Source: an uncultured Alphaproteobacteria bacterium (GTDB lineage Bacteria; Pseudomonadota; Alphaproteobacteria; SP197). From it: a stretch of DNA of 64,000 nt. Location: the NCBI GenBank assembly GCA_943787175.1, contig CALSLK010000006.1:62001-126000 (forward strand), given 5' to 3'. Made by a program: the position numbers and the translations under genes. A model generated the notes under the pieces. It ran no database searches and was not told where the DNA came from. It worked only from the letters and a program-made list of their open reading frames with translations. This document shows, one piece after another, positions 23,860 to 33,599 of this stretch (position 1 is the stretch's first letter; each line of letters opens with the position of its first letter).

Positions 23860-25053
23860 CTAGAGTTTCCACTCGCGCGGCACAAACAGGCCCTGGGCAA
23901 TCAGGCGTGTCTTAGCGTCCTGGTCGCCGGGCAACAGCTCTGCCAAGCGTCGCATCGTCAGTCCGAAGGAGCTGCGGGTCCAGTACCAGCGGCGAATGGC
24001 AAAGGGCGCATCGCCGCCCAGATGCACGGCAGTCTGACCAAAGGCGTCGGTAAGATCCTGTGATCCGTACTTGATGACATGAGCACGTTCACGCTTGGGA
24101 ATATCATCGCTGGGCCCCTGTCGCAGATAGGACGCAAAGATCGCAGACATCTGCGACAACGTACGGCCCGAAAGGCCAACCAGCGTCCAGCCATCGGCCC
24201 GAACCGCATCCTGGTGCAGCGGAACCAGAGTAGCGACATCGCGCTCCAGCCGATCAGCAAGGTCAGCATTCGAGATCGACTCATCCACCGCCTCAAGGTT
24301 CATCGGCGGCACCCAGCCATCGGGATCAGCTGTGGCGGGAGGTTCCACATCGAAGCTCTCGAGCACGGGTCCCGCCGGGCGATCCAGCAGGTCGAGCGCT
24401 CCCCGCAACACACGCATCTGCAATTCCTGATTGTCTGGTGCGCCAAAGGTGCGTCCGTACCAATAAGGCACCCACAGGGCCCGGGGCGGTTTCTGGCCTT
24501 GCGCATGATGATGCACAAGCGCCACCAGGGTGGTCGCAAGGCCTTGTCGTTCCAGAATATGTGCCAGCACGCTCACGGCGCGCGTACACGCTGGTCAGAC
24601 CGGGGCCAGTACCACGGTATTGACGCCCTCGGCCTTCATCGCCGCCGCCACGGTTTCAGCGTGGGGGATGAACTGCTCCGGCGCCTCAGATCCACCCATG
24701 AAAGAATAATGCGTCGGTGCAACCGAACCAAGACTGCCTTGCGCAACCAGCTCATCGAGCCGATCAAAGGGCAGATAGAGGTTGCGATCCCTCATGAACC
24801 CCGTGCGGTCGAAGTTGACCGAGATATGGCTGAGGTGAAAATCAACCTGCTCACGGGGAAAGCTGCGCCAGTCATGACCGTTCCATGCGAACGGCTTGTC
24901 ACCGGCAGCATGGATACCCGCCGATGATACAACGGCAACCCGGCGTTCCTCCGGTGGTGGTGGCGTTACCCACGGCCGATCCTCGAAATCGACATAGTCA
25001 TAACTCGATGACGAGGCGCGTGATGCCTCGCTGAGGTCGCTCCATTTGACCAC
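23860..25053 (-). CDS. GrdB-like selenoprotein (glycine/sarcosine/betaine reductase selenoprotein B family), UGA read as Sec
   Basis: 397 residues if TGA at 24597-24595 is read as selenocysteine 153. Before it the protein has VAVVSSAGIHAAGDKPF, DFHLSHISVNFD and GSVAPTHYSFMGG; directly after it, in the same frame, PACTRAVSVLAHILERQGL and GAPDNQELQMRVLRGALDLL. Both halves belong to the selenoprotein B family, and the TGA falls on the first residue of its CPxC redox motif (U-P-A-C156). A stable hairpin follows the TGA at once. GTG 25053 is preceded by AGGGAG at 7 bases; a longer ATG reading at 25107 lacks such a site. The gene follows HIT and EamA genes. The family's anaerobic members act in amino-acid reductases; the role of proteobacterial homologues is unclear. 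A Cys-to-stop mutation is the alternative. Confidence 0.75.
24564..24594 (-). promoter_or_regulatory. SECIS-like hairpin directly after the in-frame UGA
   Basis: 31 bases beginning right after the TGA (minus strand). Nine pairs from CCAGCGUGU with GCGUGCUGG-side partners (three wobble), one A-A mismatch, then three more pairs closing a GCGCC loop whose first base is G. Bacterial SECIS elements are hairpins immediately 3' of UGA with a G near the start of the apical loop. The loop begins 13 bases after UGA, slightly closer than in E. coli fdhF. An alternative inner fold gives a 9-base loop that also starts with G. Confidence 0.6.
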
Positions 25054-25114
25054 GGTCAATCTCCCTAGTGTTCCAGGCCACCTTACCGACGCCCAATCGT
25101 GAGACAACCGGGGT

Positions 25115-26056
25115 TCAGGGTTTACGCCCCCACCGGGGCAAACGACCTTCCAGGGCCAGGATGCTGGCGATCACCAGTGCCGCACCGGCCAGTTGTTCCC
25201 AGGCCATGGTTTCATCCAGAAGCACCCAGGCCAGCACCAGCGTGGCGACAGGGCCGACTGTGGAGATCAGCGCCGAGCGCGATGCCCCGACCCTGCGGAT
25301 GCCTTCGGTGATGAGCAGAAACGGAACGACCGAGCAGAACAGCGCCATGACTGCAATCCAGCCAAAGGCGGTCCAGCCTGTCGCCAGATTCTCGATCGGC
25401 GTGGTGATCAGGAAATGGAGATCGGTTCCAAGCGCCGCACCGATAATGGCAGACATGGCCATACGCGCGCTGCCCAACCGGGGACCCAGCGCCTGGTTCA
25501 TCATGTAATAGATGGCAAAGACAAAGGCCGAAGCGATCGCCCACAGACCACCTTCCAGATTGGCAAGGAAGAGCTGGAAATCGGCAATGCCCATGACCAG
25601 CACAATGCCGGTTTCAGCCAGGACCAGCGCAACAATCTGACGCGGCGGCGGTGGGCGGCGGCGGCGTATGCTGTCGAGTACCAGCACGAAGACAGGAAAG
25701 CTGAAAAGCAGTACCCGCTCGACCGAAACGTCGATCATGGTAAGTGCCGTGAAATCAAGCACGCCGGCGACATAGTACCCAACAACGCCGGCCAGCATGG
25801 CCATGACGAAGTCACGCGGTGCCATCTTCAGGGCAGCAGGACTTCCGGTGATGTAGATCGCGACTGCGGCAATCATGGGCAGGGCCAGCGTGTAGCGGAT
25901 CGCCAGGAGCGTGGCGACATCGACCCCTTCGGCAAAGATGTATTTGGCAAGGATGCCCTTGAGCGCCAGAGCCAGCGCCGAAATGACGACACAGAAAATA
26001 CCGATCAGTTCACGGCGGCGATCCGATGGATCAACGGGCGCCGATGCAACCGTCAC
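25115..26056 (-). CDS. EamA/DMT-superfamily transporter
   Basis: 313 residues with ten predicted hydrophobic segments in two EamA repeats, e.g. LIGIFCVVISALALALKGIL and LEGGLWAIASAFVFAIYYMM. Drug/metabolite-transporter fold, inner membrane, substrate unknown. The start is GTG 26056, sharing GTGA with the stop of the HIT gene. It ends 62 bases before the selenoprotein gene, so the three probably form one transcript. Confidence 0.85.
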   Translation of the reverse strand: MTVASAPVDPSDRRRELIGIFCVVISALALALKGILAKYIFAEGVDVATLLAIRYTLALPMIAAVAIYITGSPAALKMAPRDFVMAMLAGVVGYYVAGVLDFTALTMIDVSVERVLLFSFPVFVLVLDSIRRRRPPPPRQIVALVLAETGIVLVMGIADFQLFLANLEGGLWAIASAFVFAIYYMMNQALGPRLGSARMAMSAIIGAALGTDLHFLITTPIENLATGWTAFGWIAVMALFCSVVPFLLITEGIRRVGASRSALISTVGPVATLVLAWVLLDETMAWEQLAGAALVIASILALEGRLPRWGRKP

Positions 26057-26427
26057 GACGCAAGCAACGGACCAAGGTTCTTTCCAGCCAGAATGTGAAC
26101 ATGGAAGTGGGGCACCACCTGGCCACTCTTCGTGCCCTGATTGGCAATCAGGCGATGACCTTCATCCGTCACGCCAAGCTCCCGGCAGATGTGCCCGACC
26201 GCGCGCCAGAACGCGATGATCTCGGCGTCGCTTGCATCACGATGAAAATCATCTTGGGCGATATAGCGGCCCTTGGGGATGACCAGAACATGCACCGGCG
26301 CGGCCGGCACGATGTCGTGGAATGCCAGCACATGGTCATCTTCAAAGACCGTTGTGTTGGGCAGCTCCCCCCGCAGGATCTTCGCAAAGATGTTGTCTTC
26401 GTCGTAAGTCTCGAAATCAATCGCCAT
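26053..26427 (-). CDS. HIT-family nucleotide-binding hydrolase
   Basis: 124 residues, normal for HINT-type proteins. The histidine-triad motif HFHVHIL is at about residues 109-115, preceded by NQGTKSGQVVPH. The N-terminal DNIFAKILRGELP is typical. Members hydrolyse purine nucleoside phosphoramidates or related AMP adducts. First gene of the HIT-EamA-selenoprotein group. Confidence 0.9.
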   Translation of the reverse strand: MAIDFETYDEDNIFAKILRGELPNTTVFEDDHVLAFHDIVPAAPVHVLVIPKGRYIAQDDFHRDASDAEIIAFWRAVGHICRELGVTDEGHRLIANQGTKSGQVVPHFHVHILAGKNLGPLLAS

Positions 26428-26493
26428 GGCCGTCCCCTTCCGTGCCGCGAATCCTTAGCGCGCTTTCCGTCTCACCGCCATGCTGGCACAAGC

Positions 26494-27326
26494 CTACAAC
26501 ACCTCAAGCGGGCGCTTCGACGTTGGTGGCGGGAATGCGCGATCGAGTTCCTCCAGGTCCTCTGATGTCAGGATCAGATCGGTAGCAGCCCGGTTGGCCT
26601 GGATGTGGTCGGGGTTCGATGCCTTTGGGATCGCGATGATATCGCCTTCGCGCATGGTCCAGGCCAGTGCGACGGCCATCTGCGTCGTGCCATGGCGCTC
26701 TGCGACGCCGGCAAGTTGCGGTTCGCTCATGGAACGGCCCTGCTCAAGGGGCGAATAGGCCATGGTGGGAACACCACGCTTGCGCAGCCATGGCAGAAGA
26801 TCGAATTCCACGCCACGCCGCGCAAGATTGTAGAGCACCTGGTTGGTGGCACAGGAACCACCTCCCTCTGCCGACCAGAGCGCCTCCATCTCGGGCGTAT
26901 CGAAGTTGGAAACGCCCCAGCGCAGAATCTTTCCCTGGGACTGCAGGGCCTCGAACCCCTCGATGGTTTCAGCGATGGGGTGGCTCCCGGCCCAATGGAG
27001 AAGATAAAGATCGATCCGATCGGTCCCCATGCGCGCCAGGCTGCGTTCACACGCCGCCGCAACGCCTTCACGGGAGGCGTTGTGGGGATAGACCTTGGAT
27101 ACGATGAACGCTTCGTCGCGCCGCCCGACCAGCGCCTGGCCGACAATTTCCTCGGCGCTGCCTTCACCATACATCTCAGCCGTGTCGATCAGCGTCATGC
27201 CCAGATCAAGCGCCAGGCGAACGGCGGCAACCTCACGGTCTGCCTGTGACGGGTCTTCACCCATGCGCAGGTGCCAAAACCAAGCTGGGGTAGCGGGGTG
27301 CCATCGGGCAGGGTGACGGTTTTCAT
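26494..27326 (-). pseudogene. Aldo/keto reductase, frameshifted near its N-terminus
   Basis: ATG 27326 opens MKTVTLPDGTPLPQLGFGT, a standard aldo/keto reductase start. One base is missing at about 27270, and the rest of the protein (MGEDPSQADREVAAVRLA onward) continues in another frame. The remainder is complete: TLIDTAEMYGEG (Asp, Tyr), AFIVSKVYP (Lys), DLYLLHWAGSHP (His), and C-terminal AIPKASNPDHIQAN. About 277 residues after repair. It lies directly after phoB but is unrelated to phosphate control. A single lost G (TGGCGC to TGCGC) explains the break. Confidence 0.8.
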
Positions 27327-27391
27327 GAACGCTCTCCGGTCTGATCCCATCAAGGATGACCGCCCCGCCGGGGCCTGTCACCTGCTGAGCC

Positions 27392-28081
27392 TTATCCCGC
27401 GTCGAGCGCGTAACCGGCAGAGCGTACGGTGCGGATGAGTTCTCCGCCGCCATAAACATTGAGCGCCTTGCGAAGGCGGCCGATGTGGACGTCGACCGTG
27501 CGGGCCTCGACATAGATGTCGTTGCCCCAGATGCGGTCCAGCAGGTGCTCGCGGCTGAAGACACGTCCGGGATGCTCCATCAGAAAGCGCAGGATGGCGA
27601 ACTCCCGGGGCCCCAGATGCAGGGGCTCGCCGCCACGCGAAACCTTGTGAGCGGCAAGGTCCATGTGCAGTTCCCCATAAGACAGCGCCTCTTCGGCAAG
27701 GGCCGGACGGATGCGCCGCAACACGGCGCGCATGCGCGCCAGCAGTTCGGCAGGCGAGAACGGTTTGGGCATGTAGTCATCAGCGCCGCCCTCCAGGCCG
27801 CGCACGCGGTCCTGCTCTTCACCACGGGCGGTCAGCATGATGATGGGAATGTTGGCAAGCTCCGTGTCACGGCGCATCTGGCGGCAGACTTCGATGCCCG
27901 ACAAGGAAGGCAGCATCCAGTCCAGGATGACGATATCAGGAAGTTCCTCCCTTGCGATCAGCATCGCTTCCTCGCCATCGGCAGCCTGAAGCACGCGGTA
28001 ACCTGCCTTCTCCAGATTGTAGTGCAGCAGGGCCAGAATTGGCGCCTCATCATCGACGATAAGAACGGTTGCTTCCTGCAT
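27392..28081 (-). CDS. phoB: Phosphate regulon response regulator PhoB
   Basis: 229 residues. The receiver domain covers residues 1-125: acidic VDDE, phospho-acceptor Asp54 in VILDWMLPSL, Thr in IIMLTARGEE and Lys in PKPFSPAELL. The C-terminal OmpR-type winged helix has GPREFAILRFLMEHPG and VDVHIGRLRKALN. Phosphorylated by PhoR, it binds Pho boxes such as the one upstream of pstS. Its start shares one base with the phoU stop. Last gene of the locus. Confidence 0.95.
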   Translation of the reverse strand: MQEATVLIVDDEAPILALLHYNLEKAGYRVLQAADGEEAMLIAREELPDIVILDWMLPSLSGIEVCRQMRRDTELANIPIIMLTARGEEQDRVRGLEGGADDYMPKPFSPAELLARMRAVLRRIRPALAEEALSYGELHMDLAAHKVSRGGEPLHLGPREFAILRFLMEHPGRVFSREHLLDRIWGNDIYVEARTVDVHIGRLRKALNVYGGGELIRTVRSAGYALDAG

Positions 28082-28803
28082 CAGGTCTGCCCCGTCGCGT
28101 TGCCGTCATCGACCGTCACGACAGAGCTTGCCTTGGGGCGGTCTTCTCCGGGCAAGTGCCCCTGGATCATGTAGTGAACCATCTCGGCAATGTTGGTCGC
28201 GTGGTCACCGATGCGCTCGATGTTCTTGGCGACGAAATGGACATGGGTACCCGGTGCAATCAGCTTGGGGTCGGAAATCATGTCAGCCAGGATCGCCAGA
28301 AAGACGCTGTTGTACATCTCGTCGATCTGTTCATCCTGGTTCCAGACGCGCCGGGCCAGATCGGCATTGCCATCGCGGAAGGCATCGACAACATCGACGG
28401 TCATGCCATGGACGGCATTGCCCAGGCGGCGCAGCGCTTCACGCTGAGGCACATGGGAAACATCCTCGATCACCAGGCTCCGTTTGGAGATATTAGCGGC
28501 AAGGTCCCCCATGCGTTCCAGGTTCGCAGCAACCTTCAGCGCCGTTTTGACGCGCCGCAGGTCTTCAGCCAATGGCTGACGCAGAGCGATGATACGCGTG
28601 ACCAGTTCATCAACTTCACGCTCGTGATCATCAATGACGTGATCATGAGCAATCACCCGTCTGGCAAGGTCGTCGTCGCCGTCAACCAGCGCCTTGATGG
28701 AATTGCGTAGCTGGTCTTCGACCAGTCCGCCCATGGCGAGAATGTGGTGGTCGACGTTCTCCAGCTCACTTTCATAGGAGCGGACGGTGCGTTGGGTGGC
28801 CAT
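28081..28803 (-). CDS. phoU: Phosphate signalling protein PhoU
   Basis: 240 residues, all-helical, two PhoU repeats. Conserved metal-binding acidic patches are seen in ANLERMGDLAANI and NIERIGDHATNIAE. It links the Pst transporter to PhoR and keeps the Pho response off at high phosphate. It lies between pstB and phoB, 26 bases after pstB. Confidence 0.94.
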   Translation of the reverse strand: MATQRTVRSYESELENVDHHILAMGGLVEDQLRNSIKALVDGDDDLARRVIAHDHVIDDHEREVDELVTRIIALRQPLAEDLRRVKTALKVAANLERMGDLAANISKRSLVIEDVSHVPQREALRRLGNAVHGMTVDVVDAFRDGNADLARRVWNQDEQIDEMYNSVFLAILADMISDPKLIAPGTHVHFVAKNIERIGDHATNIAEMVHYMIQGHLPGEDRPKASSVVTVDDGNATGQT

Positions 28804-28829
28804 GGTGTATTCGCCTTTGTGTGAAACCG

Positions 28830-29681
28830 TCAGCCGAAGCGGCCGGTGATGTAATCCTTGGTCATCGATTCACCCGGGTTCTGGAAAACCTCAGCCGTGT
28901 CGTTGACCTCAATGAGACGCCCCAAGTGGAAGAATGCGGTCAACTGGGAAACACGCGCAGCCTGCTGAAGATTGTGGGTCACGATGACGATCGTGTAGTT
29001 GTCGCGCAATTCGTCGATCAGTTCTTCCACACGCGCCGTTGAAATCGGATCCAGTGCCGAACAGGGCTCATCCATCAGGATGACCTCAGGGCTGACTGCG
29101 ATGGTACGTGCAATGCACAGGCGCTGCTGCTGCCCACCCGACATGCCGGTTGCCATCTCACCCAGCCGGTCCTTGACCTCGTTCCAGAGGCCCGCGCGCT
29201 GCAGGCTTGATTCCACGATTCCATCAAGGTCTCCGCGATTGGTCGCCAGGCCGTGGATGCGCGGGCCATAGGCGACATTGTCATAGATCGACTTGGGAAA
29301 GGGATTGGGTTTCTGGAAGACCATGCCGACCCGCGCGCGCAACTGCACGACATCAACAGACCGGTCATAAACATCGGCACCATCCAGGGTGACATCACCT
29401 TCGATACGTACCCCTTCGATCGTGTCGTTCATGCGGTTCAGACACTGCAGGAACGTGGTCTTGCCGCAACCAGACGGGCCGATAAAGGCCGTGACCTTCC
29501 GTTCGGGCACATCAAGGTTGATGCCGGCCAGTGCCTGCTTGTCGGAATACCAGAGCTTGAGGCCACGGGCCTTCATCTTGACCGGACCGCCGAGTTCGGG
29601 GAGTCGCTCAGCCGGGATCGTGATCGCATCGGCGTGCGAAGCATCGCGTTCCCTCGCCGTTGCTTGTGTGACTGCTACCAT
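28830..29681 (-). CDS. pstB: Phosphate ABC transporter ATP-binding protein PstB
   Basis: 283 residues. Walker [13 protein letters not shown], signature [14 protein letters not shown], Walker [14 protein letters not shown] and the switch His in [12 protein letters not shown]. The [11 protein letters not shown]-terminal strand is typical of PstB. The first 35 residues are longer than in enteric PstB. Overlaps the end of pstA by 7 bases. Confidence 0.95.
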   Translation of the reverse strand: MVAVTQATARERDASHADAITIPAERLPELGGPVKMKARGLKLWYSDKQALAGINLDVPERKVTAFIGPSGCGKTTFLQCLNRMNDTIEGVRIEGDVTLDGADVYDRSVDVVQLRARVGMVFQKPNPFPKSIYDNVAYGPRIHGLATNRGDLDGIVESSLQRAGLWNEVKDRLGEMATGMSGGQQQRLCIARTIAVSPEVILMDEPCSALDPISTARVEELIDELRDNYTIVIVTHNLQQAARVSQLTAFFHLGRLIEVNDTAEVFQNPGESMTKDYITGRFG

Positions 29682-30952
29682 CTGACTTCAAACCTTTGTC
29701 TCAAGAATACCGCGACGCCATTCATGACGACCAGGAAGCCGAGCAGAACCATGATCGCAGCCGATGTTTTTTCAACAAACCCGCGTTCGGGGCTGTCGGC
29801 CCACAGGAAGATCTGGACCGGCAAAGCCGTTGCAGCATCCAGCGGGCCCGATGGCAGATCGACGATGAACGCGACCATGCCGATCATCAGCAGAGGCGCT
29901 GATTCGCCAAGCGCCTGAGCCATGCCGATGATCGCGCCCGTCAGCAACCGCGGCAGGGCCAGCGGCAAAACATGGTGGGCCACAACCTGCACCGGCGAAG
30001 CACCGACCCCCATTGCAGCCTCGCGGATCGAGGGGGGCACCCCCTTCAACGCGGCGCGCGTGGTGATAATGATCGTGGGCAGGGTCATCAGGGCCAGGGT
30101 CAGGCCGCCAACCAGCGGTGCCGAGCGCGGCAGGTGCATGAGATTGAGGAATACGGCCAGGCCCAGCAGTCCAAATACGATGCTGGGCACCGCAGCAAGG
30201 TTGTTGATATTGACCTCGATGATATCGACCCAGCGGCGCTTGGGCGCGAACTCTTCCAGAAACACCGCCGCGGCAACCCCAGTGGGGAACGAGACCAGAA
30301 AGGTGACCAGCAGCATCCAGAACGAACCCAGGATGGCACCGCCGATACCGGCCAGTTCAGGTTCGCGCGAATCACCTGTCGTGAAAAAGTTCCAGTTGAA
30401 CCCGGTGCGGATCTTCCCGTCGGCCTCCAGCCTGTCGATCCAGGCCATGGTCTGGTCATCCACCCGGCGCAGTTCTTCAGGCGCGGCACGATCGATATAG
30501 CCCTTGTTCAGCATGTCGATATCACTGGCAGCAGGCACCCACAGCGTGACCGTCTGGCCAATCAGCATGGGATCATCGACCACAGCGTTGCGCACAGCGA
30601 TGAAGCCGCCATTCGACACCAGCCCCAGGAGCGCGCGCATGGCGCTGCGGTCCGTGGCTTCCGGGAATTCCTGTTGCAGACCTTCAACCACAATCATGCG
30701 GAAGTTGCCGTCCCTGGGACTGTCCGCATCGATCAGATCAGGGGAATAGGTAACGGTGAGCTCCATCTGGGTCACCAGGAAGCCGGACCAGCCACGGCTT
30801 ACAATGCTGCCGATCAGCACGACCAGAAAGATCGCCGCCACTCCCAGTGCGCCAAGACACATCAGCTTGAAGCGACGCTCCCGCGCATAGCGCCGCCGTA
30901 ACCTGGCCTGAGCGGCCGGGCCACTGTGGATGGCAAAGGTTGGTTCGGTCAT
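29675..30952 (-). CDS. pstA: Phosphate ABC transporter permease PstA
   Basis: About 425 residues from ATG 30952 ([15 protein letters not shown]), one base after the pstC stop; an upstream extension overlaps pstC. The first TM segment is [21 protein letters not shown] long periplasmic insert of about 150 residues before the core makes this an alphaproteobacterial-type long PstA. The permease EAA motif is [21 protein letters not shown]. Inner membrane partner of PstC. Confidence 0.93.
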   Translation of the reverse strand: MTEPTFAIHSGPAAQARLRRRYARERRFKLMCLGALGVAAIFLVVLIGSIVSRGWSGFLVTQMELTVTYSPDLIDADSPRDGNFRMIVVEGLQQEFPEATDRSAMRALLGLVSNGGFIAVRNAVVDDPMLIGQTVTLWVPAASDIDMLNKGYIDRAAPEELRRVDDQTMAWIDRLEADGKIRTGFNWNFFTTGDSREPELAGIGGAILGSFWMLLVTFLVSFPTGVAAAVFLEEFAPKRRWVDIIEVNINNLAAVPSIVFGLLGLAVFLNLMHLPRSAPLVGGLTLALMTLPTIIITTRAALKGVPPSIREAAMGVGASPVQVVAHHVLPLALPRLLTGAIIGMAQALGESAPLLMIGMVAFIVDLPSGPLDAATALPVQIFLWADSPERGFVEKTSAAIMVLLGFLVVMNGVAVFLRQRFEVRW

Positions 30953-30953
30953 C

Positions 30954-32336
30954 TCATTCAACTTTCTCGCGGTACTTCTGAACGACCCGCAGCGCGATGA
31001 CATTGAGGCCCAGTGTGATGATGAAAAGCACCAGCCCCAAGGCAAAGGCGGCCAAGGTCTTTGCACTGTCAAACTCCTGATCACCAACGAGCAGGGTGAC
31101 GATCTGCACGGTCACCGTGGTCACCGCTTCCAGCGGGTTTGCCGTCAGGTTGGCAGCAAGCCCGGCAGCCATGACCACGATCATGGTCTCGCCAATGGCG
31201 CGGCTGACGGCCAGAAGAAGGCCCGCAACGATACCCGGCAGGGCAGCGGGAAGCACAACCCGGGTGATGGTTTCCTGACGCGTCGCGCCCAGGCCCAGGG
31301 ATGCGTCACGCAAGGCATTGGGCACGGCAGCCAATGCGTCGTCAGCCAGCGAGGAGACAAAGGGAATGATCATGATGCCCATGACCGAACCCGCGGCAAT
31401 TGCACTCTCTGAAGCAACCAAAAGCCCGATGCTTGCGCCGGCATCGCGCAGAGCAGGCGCGACGACCAGTGCTGCAAAAAAGCCGTAAACAACCGTGGGA
31501 ACACCAGCCAGAATTTCGAGCATGGGTTTGGCACCGGCGCGGAAACGCGGATGCGCGTATTCGGCCAGATAAACTGCCGACATCAGGCCGATGGGTGCCG
31601 CGACCAGCATGGCGATGAAGGTCACCATCAGGGTACCTGCGAACAGGGGCACGGCGCCGAATGCCCCCGACGAGCCAACCTGATCGGTGCGCATGGCAAT
31701 CTGGGGGCTCCACTGGAGTCCGAACAGGAACTCAAAGATCGGAACCTGACTGAAGAACCGGATCGATTCGAAGAGGACTGAAAAGACAATGCCGACCGTG
31801 GTCAGGATCGAAGCCGTAGCGGCCAGCAACAGGACGAACATCAACAGGCGCTCAACCGGCTGGCGCACACGCAATGCTGTGCTCAAACGACGATAGGCAA
31901 GCCCAAAGCCGATCAGCCCCAGACCCAGTGCACCCGCAAAGCCAATCCAATGCTCAAGCGTGCGCAAATTACCGAAGCGCTCTGAAGCGGCAACAAGCGC
32001 TGGTGTGACGTCGATGGCGGGCTGACCACCCTTGGCAAGAGTCTCGGCATCGGCCAGGAACCGGTTCAGGACCGGGCCGGATGCATCACGAAGTTCCTGG
32101 GGCAGCGAAGCGATGATTGCCGATTCAATGAGCTGATCACCGATGGTCAGAGCCGCGACCCAGATGACGATGGCAGGAAGACCGCAGGCCAGCGCCACAT
32201 ACCAGCCGTGATAGACCGGGCGCGAATGGAGCGCAGCTGTCTGTGATCGCGCAAGAGCCATGGCCCGCCTGCGACCCATGACATAGCCGGTGCAGGCAAG
32301 ACCCAGAAGAACGATGGTGAAAAAGGTGAGGCTCAC
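30954..32336 (-). CDS. pstC: Phosphate ABC transporter permease PstC
   Basis: 460 residues, longer than enteric PstC because of an N-terminal TM hairpin and a periplasmic insert (AETLAKGGQPAIDVTPALVA region). The core has six TM segments and the EAA-type loop RDASLGLGATRQETITRVVLP. VYLAEYAHPRFRAGAKPMLE and GVPTVVYGFFAALVV are characteristic of PstC. It follows the pstS terminator, so its transcription depends on readthrough or on an undetected promoter. Confidence 0.94.
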   Translation of the reverse strand: MSLTFFTIVLLGLACTGYVMGRRRAMALARSQTAALHSRPVYHGWYVALACGLPAIVIWVAALTIGDQLIESAIIASLPQELRDASGPVLNRFLADAETLAKGGQPAIDVTPALVAASERFGNLRTLEHWIGFAGALGLGLIGFGLAYRRLSTALRVRQPVERLLMFVLLLAATASILTTVGIVFSVLFESIRFFSQVPIFEFLFGLQWSPQIAMRTDQVGSSGAFGAVPLFAGTLMVTFIAMLVAAPIGLMSAVYLAEYAHPRFRAGAKPMLEILAGVPTVVYGFFAALVVAPALRDAGASIGLLVASESAIAAGSVMGIMIIPFVSSLADDALAAVPNALRDASLGLGATRQETITRVVLPAALPGIVAGLLLAVSRAIGETMIVVMAAGLAANLTANPLEAVTTVTVQIVTLLVGDQEFDSAKTLAAFALGLVLFIITLGLNVIALRVVQKYREKVE

Positions 32337-32353
32337 GGAAAACCCAAAGATCT

Positions 32354-32394
32354 AAAAGCAAAAAACCGGAGCCGGCCTTCAAGACCGGCTCCGG
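32354..32394 (-). terminator. Intrinsic terminator after pstS
   Basis: On the minus strand a perfect 10-bp stem (CCGGAGCCGG with CCGGCTCCGG, 32394-32366) with a 9-base loop, followed by TTTTTTGCTTTT. It lies between pstS and pstC and should attenuate transcription of the permease genes relative to the abundant binding protein. Confidence 0.88.
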
Positions 32395-32404
32395 GAAACG
32401 TCTG

Positions 32405-33451
32405 TTACATGCTCAGCGCAGCACCAGACCGGGCCGATTCCGCCATCGCGGCTCGATCTGCGTCAGGCAGAGGGATCAGGCCCTTGTCGGTCAGGTAGCC
32501 GAAGGTGCCCCAGGCATCTTCGCTGGTGAACTCGGTCACGAACTCCTCAATACCCGGCACAACACCGACATGGGCGTTCTTGACGTAGAAGAAGAGCGAG
32601 CGCGAAACCGGATAGACACCGTCAGCGATGTTATCGAAGGTCGGTTCGGCCCCGTTGATCAACGAACCCTGGATCTTGTCGATGTTCTGATCAAGGAACG
32701 AGAAGCCGAAGATGCCAAAGGCTTCGCGATCAGCTTCCAGCTTCTGGACGATCAGGTTGTCGTTCTCACCAGCTTCGACGAATGCACCGTCTTCGCGGAT
32801 CGAAGCACAAATCTGCTCATAACGATCCTCGTTGGTTTCCTCGATCATGGTAACGGCTTCAAAGTGCTCACAACCCCCTTCCATGACCAGCTCGACAAAG
32901 GCGTCGCGCGTGCCCGACGTTGGCGGCGGCCCCATCACACGAATTGCATAGGCGGGAAGCGATGGGTCGATCTCGTTCCAGTTGGTATAGGGATTGGCGA
33001 TGATGTTGCCGTTGTCGTCGGGCACCTCTGCGGCCAGTGCCATCCAGAGTGTCGGCACATCGATCTCCAGAACGTCGGACTGGCGCGAGTTACCCAGAAC
33101 AATGCCGTCAAAGCCGATCATCACCTCGGTGATTTCAGCAACACCGTTTTCGGCACACAGGGCGACTTCGCCTTCCTTGATGCGGCGCGAAGCGTTCGTG
33201 ATGTCGGGATATTCAACGCCCACACCTGAGCAGAAGAGTTTCAGGCCGCCACCCGAACCGGTCGATTCGACAACGGGGGTGGGGAAGTCGCTGGTCTGTC
33301 CGAACTGTTCGGCCACAGCGGTTGAAAACGGAAAGACTGTAGAAGAACCAACGATGCGAATGGTGTCACGGGTATCCTGCGCCACCGCACCGCCTGTCAG
33401 GGCGACCGTTGCGATGCCGGCAATGGCCAGGCTTTTTACGATTGAAGTCAT
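32405..33451 (-). CDS. pstS: Phosphate-binding protein PstS
   Basis: 348 residues from ATG 33451 with a GGAGGGG ribosome site. The signal peptide MTSIVKSLAIAGIATVALTG ends at about GAVAQ/D. The mature protein starts with the phosphate-loop IRIVGSSTVFPFS, followed by STGSGGGLKLFCSG and SGTRDAFVELV, the other phosphate contacts. Periplasmic high-affinity receptor for the PstCAB transporter. It is preceded by a Pho box and followed by a terminator. Confidence 0.94.
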   Translation of the reverse strand: MTSIVKSLAIAGIATVALTGGAVAQDTRDTIRIVGSSTVFPFSTAVAEQFGQTSDFPTPVVESTGSGGGLKLFCSGVGVEYPDITNASRRIKEGEVALCAENGVAEITEVMIGFDGIVLGNSRQSDVLEIDVPTLWMALAAEVPDDNGNIIANPYTNWNEIDPSLPAYAIRVMGPPPTSGTRDAFVELVMEGGCEHFEAVTMIEETNEDRYEQICASIREDGAFVEAGENDNLIVQKLEADREAFGIFGFSFLDQNIDKIQGSLINGAEPTFDNIADGVYPVSRSLFFYVKNAHVGVVPGIEEFVTEFTSEDAWGTFGYLTDKGLIPLPDADRAAMAESARSGAALSM

Positions 33452-33550
33452 GTCCCCTCCGGGGGTGTCGTGATCCAACTCGCGCCAGACCTTCCAGCGC
33501 GATTGCCGGGCGACCCTACGAGCGCTCCATGAATGATTTACTACGCTTGT

Positions 33551-33568
33551 ATGACACTTGCGTGACGG
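33551..33568 (-). promoter_or_regulatory. Pho box upstream of pstS
   Basis: Minus strand CCGTCAC-GCAA-GTGTCAT: two 7-base direct repeats with a 4-base spacer, close to the CTGTCAT consensus (five and six matches). It lies 100 bases upstream of the pstS ATG. An AT-rich TAGTAAAT at 33543-33536 could be the -10, at the spacing usual for PhoB-activated promoters. Confidence 0.75.
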
Positions 33569-33599
33569 CACCGGACAGCCGGTGGAAACGACTGAGTGT

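Noticed and set aside
27350-27375. GC-rich GCCCCGGCGGGGC stem after phoB
   Set aside because: Short stem with a 3-base loop and no T-run on the minus strand; too weak to call.
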